Positions 18,860-27,315 of a stretch of 64,000 bases of DNA are shown here, in pieces. Under the pieces are notes generated by a model that was not told where the DNA came from, did not search any database, and saw only the letters and a program-made list of their open reading frames with translations. The stretch is taken from the NCBI GenBank assembly GCA_947454485.1, contig CANGJJ010000011.1:1-64000 (forward strand), written 5' to 3'. The DNA comes from Beijerinckiaceae bacterium (GTDB taxonomy: Bacteria > Pseudomonadota > Alphaproteobacteria > Rhizobiales > Beijerinckiaceae). Each line of letters opens with the position of its first letter. Within the stretch, counting starts at the first letter, position 1. Made by a program: the position numbers and the translations under genes.

Positions 18860-20203
18860 CTACACCGCCGTCCCGTGCAGATCATAAGGCGTGGCGCTGT
18901 CGATCTTCACGGTCACGATTTCACCCGCACGCAAGGGGCGGCGTGAGGTCACAAAAACATTGCCGTCGATCTCAGGCGCATCAGCGCGGCTGCGGCCCTT
19001 TGCATTCAAACCATCCGCACTGTCGATAATCACCTGCAGGCGTTTGCCGACCTTGTTCTTCAAGATCTGCGCGCTGATGACCTGCTGCTTTTCCATGAAG
19101 CGTTTGTAGCGGCGCTCCTTCACTTCATCAGGCACAATAGGCAAGCCCAGATCATTGGCGCCTGCGCCCTTCACAGGCTCATATTTGAAGGCGCCCACGC
19201 GGTCGAGACGCGCTTCGCCGATCCAATCGAGGAGCATCTCAAAATCTTCTTCCGTCTCACCGGGGAAGCCGACAATGAATGTCGAACGCAAAGTGAGATC
19301 AGGGCATATGGCGCGCCATGCTTTTACGCGCTCCAACGTCTTTTCTTGATTGCCGGGACGCTTCATCGCCTTCAGAACTTTGGGCGAGGCATGTTGGAAG
19401 GGGATGTCGAGATAGGGCAACAAATTGCCGCGCGCTGCGCTCTCGGCCATCAACTCTACGACTTCATCCACATGCGGATAGGGATAGACATAATGCAGAC
19501 GCACCCATGCACCGAGATTGGAGAGTTCGCGCGTCAGATCGAGGAATTTGGCGCGTACCGAGCGATCAGCAAATTCACTCTCAGCATAGCGCAGATCAAT
19601 TCCATAGGCCGATGTGTCTTGCGAGATGACGAGCAATTCTTTCACGCCCGCCTTCACCAGTTTTTCAGCCTCGCGTAATACATCCCCCGCTGGACGCGAG
19701 ACAAGCTTGCCGCGCAACGAGGGGATGATGCAGAAGCTGCATGTATTGTTGCAGCCTTCCGAGATCTTCAAATAGGCATAGTGGCGCGGCGTGAGTTTGA
19801 TGCCCTGTTCGGGAACAAGATCCACGAAAGGATCATGCGTGGGCGGGGCGGCTTGATGCACAGCCTCCATCACGCTCTCATAGGCCTGAGGTCCGGTGAT
19901 TGCGAGGACACCTGGATGGGCCTGCATGATCTGGTCAGGCTCAGCGCCCATACAGCCGGTCACGATCACCTTGCCATTCTCGTTGAGCGCTGCGCCGATG
20001 GCAGCCAGCGATTCCGCTTTGGCCGAATCGAGAAAGCCGCAGGTGTTGACCACGACCGCATCGGCCCCCGCATGGCTGCGGGTCAGCTCATAGCCTTCAG
20101 CTCGAAGGCGCGTGATGATGCGCTCTGAGTCCACCAGCGCCTTGGGGCAGCCGAGGGAGACGAATGAGATCTTGCGCGCTGGGGTCTGGGTTTGGTCGCT
20201 CAT
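18860..20203 (-). CDS. rimO: Ribosomal protein S12 methylthiotransferase RimO
   Basis: Radical-SAM enzyme that methylthiolates an aspartate of ribosomal protein S12. The 447-aa protein has three domains. The N-terminal cluster-binding part has three Cys (SLGCPKA, NTCGF, VTGCMG). The radical-SAM core has CNNTCSFC (Cx3Cx2C), and a C-terminal TRAM domain ends [20 protein letters not shown] distinguishes RimO from MiaB. The start at 20203 (MSDQTQTP) is preferred to an upstream in-frame start that adds 17 atypical residues. Confidence 0.96.
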   Translation of the reverse strand: MSDQTQTPARKISFVSLGCPKALVDSERIITRLRAEGYELTRSHAGADAVVVNTCGFLDSAKAESLAAIGAALNENGKVIVTGCMGAEPDQIMQAHPGVLAITGPQAYESVMEAVHQAAPPTHDPFVDLVPEQGIKLTPRHYAYLKISEGCNNTCSFCIIPSLRGKLVSRPAGDVLREAEKLVKAGVKELLVISQDTSAYGIDLRYAESEFADRSVRAKFLDLTRELSNLGAWVRLHYVYPYPHVDEVVELMAESAARGNLLPYLDIPFQHASPKVLKAMKRPGNQEKTLERVKAWRAICPDLTLRSTFIVGFPGETEEDFEMLLDWIGEARLDRVGAFKYEPVKGAGANDLGLPIVPDEVKERRYKRFMEKQQVISAQILKNKVGKRLQVIIDSADGLNAKGRSRADAPEIDGNVFVTSRRPLRAGEIVTVKIDSATPYDLHGTAV

Positions 20204-20344
20204 AGGCACTCCGATGCCAGAGGATGGGGTGAGATGCAACCGAAGCTGTGGCACAGCGCACTTTTGGGCTGACGCTGGCCCCCGCCGGGGCTATTGTGCG
20301 CCCACAACCGACCAATGTGTCGAAGGTTTAGGGGAGGGAGCGGT

Positions 20345-21259
20345 ATGAGTTTTTCTTTGGCCACTATCAAGACGGCTTCCGGGCCGCGCGCTGCCATGGT
20401 GGTCGGCGACAAAGTGCTCGATATTGCGGGCGTGACTGGCAATGCGGCTGATGCCTCCATGTTGGAGCTGGTGATTAATTGGGAGGCCAATCTCAAGCGG
20501 CTCGATGCCCTTGTTGATCAGGTCAAAGCCAGCAAGCTGACCCTCGCCTCTTGCGAATTGCTGGCGCCCATCACCAATCCGGGTGGCATTTTCTGCGCGG
20601 GTGCGAATTATTCGGACCATTCGGCCGAAATGGCCGCCCGCAATGGCCAGCCGGCACCGCCTGACCCGCATACGCTGGGTCTGCGCTCCTGGCACTTCTT
20701 GAAGACGATGCACTGCCTTGTTGGCCACAATTCCACGGTCATCATGCAGCCGCGCTCCAAGAAGATCGATTGGGAAGCTGAGCTGGCTGTCGTCATCGGC
20801 AAATATGCGCGCAATGTCTCTGAGGCGGACGCGCTTGACTATGTGCTCGGCTATACGATTGCCAATGATCTGTCGGCGCGTGATCTGGGCCATCGTCCCG
20901 GCATGCCCGATACGTCGTCTTTCAAGACCGATTGGATTGCGCATAAGAATTGGGACGGATCTTGCCCGCTGGGTCCGACCATTGTGCTGGCACGCGACAT
21001 TCCCGATCCGCATAATTTGAAGATCGAACTCGATGTGAACGGCGTTGAGAAGCAGAACTCCAATTCGGGTCACATGATCTTCAACATCAATGAGCAGATT
21101 GCCGATCTGTCGCGCAATTTTGCTTTGCGTCCCGGCGATATCATTCTCACTGGTACGCCCGCTGGTGTGGGTGCAGGTCGTGGTGAGTTTCTCAAGAAGG
21201 GCGATGTGGTGAATGTGCGCATCGAACGCTTGGGACAGTTGACCAATACGATGGCGTAA
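20345..21259 (+). CDS. Fumarylacetoacetate hydrolase-fold protein (2-keto-4-pentenoate hydratase/diketohydrolase type)
   Basis: The 304-aa product belongs to the FAH fold that cleaves C-C bonds in, or hydrates, acylpyruvates from aromatic ring cleavage. Metal-site elements are visible: DWEAELAVVIG near residue 139, NDLSARD near 174, and the C-terminal GDIILTGTPAGVG. GGGGAGGGAG precedes the ATG at 20345. It converges with a second FAH-fold gene, with a shared bidirectional terminator between them. The substrate is inferred only from the neighbouring extradiol dioxygenase. Confidence 0.87.
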   Translation: MSFSLATIKTASGPRAAMVVGDKVLDIAGVTGNAADASMLELVINWEANLKRLDALVDQVKASKLTLASCELLAPITNPGGIFCAGANYSDHSAEMAARNGQPAPPDPHTLGLRSWHFLKTMHCLVGHNSTVIMQPRSKKIDWEAELAVVIGKYARNVSEADALDYVLGYTIANDLSARDLGHRPGMPDTSSFKTDWIAHKNWDGSCPLGPTIVLARDIPDPHNLKIELDVNGVEKQNSNSGHMIFNINEQIADLSRNFALRPGDIILTGTPAGVGAGRGEFLKKGDVVNVRIERLGQLTNTMA

Positions 21260-21282
21260 TTTTTTCAAATCTCAGTCAATAA

Positions 21283-21312
21283 AAAACCCGCCTTCGGAAG
21301 AAGGCGGGTTTT
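21283..21312. terminator. Bidirectional intrinsic terminator between two FAH-fold genes
   Basis: A perfect 13-bp stem AAAACCCGCCTTC/GAAGGCGGGTTTT with loop GGAA provides a T run on both strands. It serves the convergent genes on both sides. Confidence 0.93.
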
Positions 21313-21331
21313 CTTGTTCAGGGCAGGGCGA

Positions 21332-22198
21332 TCAGGCCTTGCGCGGATTCTTGTAGGCGTAGCACTTGACCTCGAGCGGGCCGAGCACATCGCATTCGCC
21401 CGTCATCACATCGCCGGGCTTCACTGGACCCACGCCTGCAGGCGCGCCCGTGAAGATCACGTCGCCGGGATAGAGTGTGTAGAATTCCGACGCCAGCGAG
21501 ATGAGCTTCTGGCAGTTGAAGATCAGGTCATTGGTATGTGCGTTGTGACGCATCTCGCCATTGACGAAGAGCTTGAAGGGAACATTGTTCGGATCCTTGA
21601 TCTCGTCCTTCGTGGCGAGCCAGGGGCCGATCACGGCATAAGAGTCAATCGACTTGCGGATTGAACGCTCTTCGCCACCGCGAACGGTCATGTCGAGGCT
21701 GAGGCAATAGCCTGCGACATAGTCGAGTGCTTCAGCTTCAGTGACCTGCGAACATTCCTTGCCAATCACGATCATGAATTCAAGTTCATGCTCGGTCAGC
21801 TTGTCGAGGAAACGCAGATGCACGCCTTCGCCGCAACCGACCATGGCCGAGTTGGCTTTCAGGAAGAGACCCGATTCAGCAATGCCCTTGCCCTTGGGCT
21901 GGCCGGGGCGACGCGCTTCCATCTCAGCGACATGCGCGTGATAGTTCGTTGGTGCTGCAATCAGCTTGGAGGGGCGAGCCGTCGGGCTCAGCAGCGTGAC
22001 GCTCTTCACGGGCTTGGCGGGATATTGCGCCACATCGCCGACAGCTTTGCGAACTTCATCGAGATGGGTGATCATCGGATCGCCCCACTTCGGTGTTTTC
22101 TTGCCCGATAGCACCTTTTCAACGACGGCGGTGATGTCATGCACCATGTCGCCCGACACGACGCCATAACGCTCGTCGTCAAACCTGCAGAATTTCAT
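21332..22198 (-). CDS. Fumarylacetoacetate hydrolase-fold protein, second copy
   Basis: The 288-aa FAH-fold enzyme has EHELEFMIVIGKE (metal-binding Glu pair) near residue 133, SLDMTVRGGEE near 165, and GDVIFTGAPAGVGP near 252. It is the last gene of a four-gene unit: fused permease, extradiol dioxygenase, YciI-like protein, this hydrolase. The position suggests it acts on the ring-cleavage product. It differs clearly from the convergent FAH gene, so the pair is not a recent duplication. GAGGAG lies before the ATG. Confidence 0.87.
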   Translation of the reverse strand: MKFCRFDDERYGVVSGDMVHDITAVVEKVLSGKKTPKWGDPMITHLDEVRKAVGDVAQYPAKPVKSVTLLSPTARPSKLIAAPTNYHAHVAEMEARRPGQPKGKGIAESGLFLKANSAMVGCGEGVHLRFLDKLTEHELEFMIVIGKECSQVTEAEALDYVAGYCLSLDMTVRGGEERSIRKSIDSYAVIGPWLATKDEIKDPNNVPFKLFVNGEMRHNAHTNDLIFNCQKLISLASEFYTLYPGDVIFTGAPAGVGPVKPGDVMTGECDVLGPLEVKCYAYKNPRKA

Positions 22199-22208
22199 GT
22201 CTTGCTCC

Positions 22209-22571
22209 TCAGTCGATCACATAGGATCTGTTTGAATAATTGATGCGCAGATTGAACGTACCTTCGTTCATCCTCCAGTGTTCCAGCCGATAAGAACGAT
22301 AACCTTCCTTGTGGAAGGGATCGCTATCAGCCACTGCGCGAGCCTCAGCTTCATCCTTGGCGCGGATGATGATCATGCCGGGGCCTTTAGGATTGCCATC
22401 AGCACCCAGAAAGGGTCCCGCAGCAAACAGAATGCCGCGATCCTCCAGAGAATGCTGATGCGCAATATGCTGCGGAAAGACCGAGCGACGGTCGCCCGCT
22501 TTGTCTGTGGGGTCTGAGAAGATCACCCACAGCTCTTTGCCAAGATGGTTGCGATCGTCAGCCCCAGCCAT
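22209..22571 (-). CDS. YciI-like domain protein
   Basis: The 120-aa product shows the YciI (dimeric alpha-beta barrel) pattern: LWVIFSDPTDK, then RSVFPQHIAHQHSLEDRGIL, AAGPFLG, ARAVADSDPFHKEGY. A His-Asp pair in such proteins can be catalytic: one member is a chloromuconolactone-type dehalogenase and others are unassigned. The ATG at 22571 sits 2 nt after the stop of the dioxygenase gene, so it is translationally linked to it. A TTG two codons upstream is possible but lacks support. Its role in the ring-cleavage unit is inferred. Confidence 0.75.
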   Translation of the reverse strand: MAGADDRNHLGKELWVIFSDPTDKAGDRRSVFPQHIAHQHSLEDRGILFAAGPFLGADGNPKGPGMIIIRAKDEAEARAVADSDPFHKEGYRSYRLEHWRMNEGTFNLRINYSNRSYVID

Positions 22572-22573
22572 TC

Positions 22574-23515
22574 TCAACCCGCCAATTTACGCGAGATGAT
22601 GTCTTCGCATTTGAGAGCGCGTTCTTCGATCAGCTTGCCAGCCATGGCCTGGCGCAGCAGCTGCGAGGGAACTGCAAGGCCCCAACGATCAGGCTGCGGC
22701 ATTTTCTTGGCCCAATAGTCAGGCATACCGGGCAGATGATCGGCTTCGTTGATCTGCTCAACCTCGGTTGTATATTCGGTCACGAAGCCATTCGGCTCAA
22801 TGAAATAGGAGAAGATGTTGTCGCCAGGACCATGGCGGCCGACGCCCCATTCAATATTGTAGCCCTTTTCCTTCAAGCGACCTGCGCCGCGCATCAAGCC
22901 GTCAAAGCTCGGCACTTCATAGGCCATATGGTTCAGGCCCGCGCCGTGGCCGCGGGCCAGAGCGATGGAGTGATGGTCTGAGCTGCAACGCACGAAATCC
23001 ATGCGCTCGGTCGAGTCCGACAGGCGGAAGCCCAGCACATCGCAGAAGAAGGCATTCTGGCGGTCGATATCTTCGACATTCAGCACGACATGCGAGAGCT
23101 TAAAGGGCTTTGAACGATCGGCGATTGTATGTTCGTGGCGTGCGACGCCGCAGGAGATGTTGAGCACCTGCCCCTCAGGCGTCTTGACGCTGAAGCCATA
23201 GCCTCCGCCAGCAAGAGCGGCGAGCTCAGACGGTGCCGAGATGACTTCGCAGCCCATCGACTTTGCCTTGTTGAACAAAGCCTCAGCCTTGGTGCGGTCT
23301 TGCACCGCGAAATTGATCGCATTGAGTGAAGCGCGCTTGGCTTCATGCAAGGTGAGGATGTGATGCTCGGTGCCGCCAGCGCGCAGATACATAGTGCCGC
23401 CGACGCGGGCGACTTCTTCAAGGCCCCATGACTTGCGGTAGAATTCAGCGCTCTCATCGAGGTTGAACACATTGAGCTCGACACCCCGCAGGGCCGAAAC
23501 GCGGATCTCTTCCAT
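22574..23515 (-). CDS. Type I extradiol (catechol 2,3-dioxygenase-like) ring-cleavage dioxygenase
   Basis: The 313-aa protein has two VOC modules. In the C-terminal module the three expected Fe(II) ligands are His142 (KLSHVVLNV), His196 (GLNHMAYEV) and Glu247 (GFVTEYTTE). All three are present, so an active meta-cleavage enzyme is likely. The 313-aa length and the extra C-terminal helix resemble the BphC/2,3-dihydroxy type. The natural catechol is not determinable. It has a strong Shine-Dalgarno site (AAGGAGG). The fused permease gene lies 45 nt upstream and the YciI-like gene follows directly. Confidence 0.88.
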   Translation of the reverse strand: MEEIRVSALRGVELNVFNLDESAEFYRKSWGLEEVARVGGTMYLRAGGTEHHILTLHEAKRASLNAINFAVQDRTKAEALFNKAKSMGCEVISAPSELAALAGGGYGFSVKTPEGQVLNISCGVARHEHTIADRSKPFKLSHVVLNVEDIDRQNAFFCDVLGFRLSDSTERMDFVRCSSDHHSIALARGHGAGLNHMAYEVPSFDGLMRGAGRLKEKGYNIEWGVGRHGPGDNIFSYFIEPNGFVTEYTTEVEQINEADHLPGMPDYWAKKMPQPDRWGLAVPSQLLRQAMAGKLIEERALKCEDIISRKLAG

Positions 23516-23560
23516 GGCATCCTCCTTATGATCTGCGCGAGATTAGCGCGAACCTTTTCC

Positions 23561-25336
23561 TCAAGCTACGTCTGAGTTCGATTGACCTGTAAAACGTGCG
23601 CTGATGCGCCGTTCGATAAAGCGCAACACGGCGACAATCACCACCAGAGGCAGGATCTGGATGACGCCAAGCGCGCAGACCGCGCCATAGCTGCCACCTT
23701 CCTCCCACATGGTCAGGCTGATGGTCCCTAAAACATGGGTACCCGGGCCAACCAGAAAGACGGAGGCGGAGAGTTCTCTGACCGCGAGGACGAAGATATA
23801 GAGCCAGGCTGCCATAATCACCGGGGCCAAAAGGGGGAGCAGCACCCTCCAGAACATCTGGATCGTGCCAGCGCCCGAGACTGCAGCGGCCTCCTCCAGC
23901 TCTTTGTGGATCTGGGTGATGCCGCTTGTGGCAAAGCGCATTCCAAAGGGCATGTAGAGGGTGATGTAAGCGACAAGCAGGATCCAGATCGTATTGTAGA
24001 TCGGGAAGGGCATCATCAGATAGGCAAAGAGCACGGCCGCGCCCACGATGACGCTGGGGATCGCGATGGGGCTGAAGGCGACCGCATCCAACACCCATCC
24101 GCCGCGCGGAGCGACACGCTGCACCACCCATGCCGCCACAAAGGTGATGAGCACCGTAGCTGTTGCTGCCATGACGCCCAAAGTGAGGCTGGTGTGAACG
24201 GCCTCCAGAAAGATGGGATAGTGGAGGACGAATTCGTAATTGGCGAAGGTAAAAGGCGAGGTTGGCACCATGAAGGGTGTCGCCAGATTGCGGAAGAAGC
24301 TCTGCCAGATGAGCGTGAGCAACGGCAGGCCCAACGCCAAAACGAACATGAAGCCCAGCGCAATCGTGACCGGCCAGCGCCATTTGCCGAGCGCCATGGG
24401 CACCGGCTTGTAGCCTTTGCCTGTAATGGTTGCATAGGCTTCAGCGTTGCGCGTTGCACGGCGGTAGAAATAGACCGCGATGATGCAGATCACGAGCAGG
24501 GACATGCTGAGTGCACTCGCCACGCCAAATTCGGGCGTTGATTGGCTGGTTGCGCGCTGCACTTCGGTCGTGAAGACATGAATACGCGCGGGATTGCCGA
24601 TCAGGCGAGGCACTTCGAAAGATTCAATGCCGCGCACAAAAAGAAGGAGCAGTGTTGAGAGAATGGCGGGCCGCAGGATGGGCAGCGTCACCCGGAAGAG
24701 GGTCTGCGTGGTGCGTGCACCCGACATGGTGGCAGCCTCCTCCATGCGCAGATCGAGCATACGCAGCGCGGGGCCGAGGAGGAGATAGGCGAGCGGGAAA
24801 TAATGGGAGGAGAGCGCCCAGATCATACCGGGCATTGTGTAAATATTGAGCAATGGGTCGCTGGAGCCGGTGAAATCCTTCCACAGCTGATTGAACCAGC
24901 CGATATTGGGCGAAAGGGTCAGTGTCCAGGCCATGGCGATCAAAAGGCCGGGAAGCGCGAATGAGATTAGCGCGAGGGAATGGAAGAGCTCTCGCCCCGG
25001 GGCATCCGTGCGCTCGACCACAAAGGCGACCGCCCCGCCGAGCAGAAACGTCATGATGGCTGTGCCGGTCGCGAAGATGAGCGAATTGGCAAAGAGCTTC
25101 AAAATGCTCAGATGGCCATAGGCCTCGACGAAATTGGCCAGCGACCAAGGGCCGGGGCCAAAGCCGGTATCTTCGGTAAAAGCGGTGTAGAGGAGGGCGC
25201 CAAGCGGGATAAAGACGAACCAGGCGCAGACAACCGTGCACAGGGCCAGCCACAGGGTTGCGGGGCTGAAACGACCCGAAAACATCGCCAGCGTCGGCGC
25301 GCCATGCGTCTTGTTGCCCCCGTCTATCGCGCTCAA
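23561..25336 (-). CDS. Fused ABC transporter permease, Fe(III)/thiamine (FbpB-like) type
   Basis: The 591-aa integral membrane protein has two homologous permease halves of about six helices each. Each half has an EAA loop for contact with the ATPase: EEAATMSGARTTQTLFRVTLP near residue 200 and EEAAAVSGAGTIQMFWRVLLP near residue 480. This is the FbpB/ThiP-like fused architecture. The start is TTG at 25336, with GAGGAG 7 nt upstream; the next ATG is 17 codons in. No ATPase or binding protein gene is adjacent. The transported substrate is unknown and need not be iron. Confidence 0.87.
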   Translation of the reverse strand: MSAIDGGNKTHGAPTLAMFSGRFSPATLWLALCTVVCAWFVFIPLGALLYTAFTEDTGFGPGPWSLANFVEAYGHLSILKLFANSLIFATGTAIMTFLLGGAVAFVVERTDAPGRELFHSLALISFALPGLLIAMAWTLTLSPNIGWFNQLWKDFTGSSDPLLNIYTMPGMIWALSSHYFPLAYLLLGPALRMLDLRMEEAATMSGARTTQTLFRVTLPILRPAILSTLLLLFVRGIESFEVPRLIGNPARIHVFTTEVQRATSQSTPEFGVASALSMSLLVICIIAVYFYRRATRNAEAYATITGKGYKPVPMALGKWRWPVTIALGFMFVLALGLPLLTLIWQSFFRNLATPFMVPTSPFTFANYEFVLHYPIFLEAVHTSLTLGVMAATATVLITFVAAWVVQRVAPRGGWVLDAVAFSPIAIPSVIVGAAVLFAYLMMPFPIYNTIWILLVAYITLYMPFGMRFATSGITQIHKELEEAAAVSGAGTIQMFWRVLLPLLAPVIMAAWLYIFVLAVRELSASVFLVGPGTHVLGTISLTMWEEGGSYGAVCALGVIQILPLVVIVAVLRFIERRISARFTGQSNSDVA

Positions 25337-25587
25337 TCCCGTCTCCTCTGCGATGCCTGGGCGGCGAGGGTTCTTCGGCGCGGTAAGGATAGTGACCCTT
25401 CCTCCCGCCTCCGCGACCCTTCTGCTGTTCGCCCGAACGCTTCAAATGTCTAAAGGCGCCCCCGACGGAAGTCTATAGGTGGGCCTCTGTCACCAGTGGG
25501 CTGGACGCCGGCGCCTTGAGGGTGGACACTGCGCCCCAGCAGAATCCGCCACAAGGGTTCGCCAGAAAAGACCTCGGGGGAGGAACC

Positions 25588-27315
25588 TTGAACGCCATCG
25601 ATCTTGAAGTGATCTATCAGTCCACGTTGCAGATCGCGCGTGAACTGACGCTCAACATGCTGCGCACCGGCTATTCTACCATCATCAAGGAAAGCCAGGA
25701 CTTCACCTTCGCCATCTTTGACCGGCGTGGCCGTATGGTCGCGCAAGGCGTCCCGCAACCTTTGCATATTGGCCCGCTAGCTGCGCAGGTAAACGAAATC
25801 CGCCGTGTGTTCCGTGGCCGTATCGATCCGGGCGATGCCTTCATCGTCAATCATCCCTATCGCGCCTGTCAGAACCATGCGACCGATGTGACGATCATCT
25901 CGCCCGTTTTCTCGGACGGCACACTCGTCGCCTTCATCGGCAATATTGCACATAAGCCCGATCTTGGCGGCAAAGTGCCCGGCACCAATTCAGGCGATGC
26001 GACCGATCTCTTTCAAGAAGGCTTGCTCATCCCGCCCCTCAAGATCCAGCGCAACTTTGAGATCAATGATGATCTGAAAGAAATGATCTGCGCCAACACC
26101 CGCACACCCGAAGTGACATGGGGTGATCTGAATGCGCAGGTTATGACCAACTCCTATGGTCAGCAGAAATTTGTCGATCTCTTCGCCAAATATGGCACCG
26201 AAAAAGTGCTCGCCTGCTGGGACAAATGGATGGACATTTGCGAAGCAGAATTGCGCAAGGAGATCGCCAAAGTTCCCGACGGCATCTATGGGCCTGAGAG
26301 CGATTGGCTTGATGATGATGGTGTTGATTTGGGCAAGCCCTATCGCATCACCGCAACCCTGAAGAAAGAAGGCGATACGCTCGAATTCATTCTGGATAGC
26401 GATGCGCAGGCGAGGGGTCCGATTAATCTGCGCTCCTGCGTCAGTCGCAACTTTATTGAATGCTGCGTGAAGATGATCTTCATTCCCAATTTGCCGGTGA
26501 ATGATGGCCTCTCGCGTCCGGTGAAAGTGACCTATCCTGATGAAGGCTCGCTTCTCAATCCGCGCTATCCCGCCCCATGCAATATGTATGTGCGCCCGAG
26601 CCAGATCACGACCTCTGTGGTGGTTCGTGCTTTGGCGCGCGCGCTGCCGGGCAAAGTGCCCGCGCCCTCCAGTGCCGCTGGCGGCTCGCTGGCGAGCGCT
26701 GGCCGGAATCCTCGTACCGGAAAATGGTATGCCCAATATGAGATCTTGAATGGGGGTGGCGGTGCACGGCCTTGGGCGGATGGTGTTGCCGCGCAAGACG
26801 AGCTTGTCGTCAATGTGATGAATACGCCTGTTGAAGCCATTGAGACCGAGTTCCCGGTGCGGATTGAGCGCTATGAATTGACGCAAGACAGCGCTGGTCC
26901 CGGCATGTTCCGTGGTGGATTGGGGCAGCGTCGTCGCTGGCGTATCTTGTCGGATGAGGCGAGCGTCAATCTGCGCACGGATCGTTTCAAATTCTCGTCC
27001 CCGGGCCTGTTTGGCGCCAAGCCCGCAAAACCATCGAATTGCACACTCAATCCAGAATCCGCTGAACCGCGCGCGCTCACCTCGAAGATTGCAGGTTTGC
27101 GTTTGAAGAATGATGATGTCGTCGTCTTTGAGCTTGGGGGAGGCGGGGGCTATGGCAATCCCTATGAGCGAGACCCGGAGCGCGTGAGGCTAGACGCGTT
27201 GCGCGGATATATTTCTCTTGAGGCTGCGCAGCGCGATTATGCGGTCGTTCTGCGGGAAGATGTGTCCATTGATGCTGAGGCGACACAAGCACTCCGCGCG
27301 GGGAGGGCTGCCTGA
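25588..27315 (+). CDS. Hydantoinase B / 5-oxoprolinase beta-type subunit
   Basis: The 575-aa subunit belongs to the HyuB family that, with HyuA, opens hydantoin, oxoproline or similar cyclic amides using ATP. Family features include ELTLNMLRTGYSTIIKES near residue 20, GDAFIVNHPYRACQNHATDV near 88 and GGGGGYGNP near the C-terminus. The start is a TTG with GGGGGAGG directly upstream; an earlier TTG 72 nt upstream has no such site. Its stop overlaps the hyuA ATG (TGATG). The same family also includes acetone carboxylase-type subunits, so the exact reaction is open. Confidence 0.88.
   Translation: MNAIDLEVIYQSTLQIARELTLNMLRTGYSTIIKESQDFTFAIFDRRGRMVAQGVPQPLHIGPLAAQVNEIRRVFRGRIDPGDAFIVNHPYRACQNHATDVTIISPVFSDGTLVAFIGNIAHKPDLGGKVPGTNSGDATDLFQEGLLIPPLKIQRNFEINDDLKEMICANTRTPEVTWGDLNAQVMTNSYGQQKFVDLFAKYGTEKVLACWDKWMDICEAELRKEIAKVPDGIYGPESDWLDDDGVDLGKPYRITATLKKEGDTLEFILDSDAQARGPINLRSCVSRNFIECCVKMIFIPNLPVNDGLSRPVKVTYPDEGSLLNPRYPAPCNMYVRPSQITTSVVVRALARALPGKVPAPSSAAGGSLASAGRNPRTGKWYAQYEILNGGGGARPWADGVAAQDELVVNVMNTPVEAIETEFPVRIERYELTQDSAGPGMFRGGLGQRRRWRILSDEASVNLRTDRFKFSSPGLFGAKPAKPSNCTLNPESAEPRALTSKIAGLRLKNDDVVVFELGGGGGYGNPYERDPERVRLDALRGYISLEAAQRDYAVVLREDVSIDAEATQALRAGRAA

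Noticed and set aside
23526-24383. 285-codon frame on the minus strand inside the fused permease
   Set aside because: It is an out-of-frame shadow of the permease gene, rich in Arg/His/Pro.
25516-25587. Longer hyuB start at the earlier TTG
   Set aside because: No Shine-Dalgarno site precedes it, whereas GGGGGAGG lies just before the TTG at 25588.
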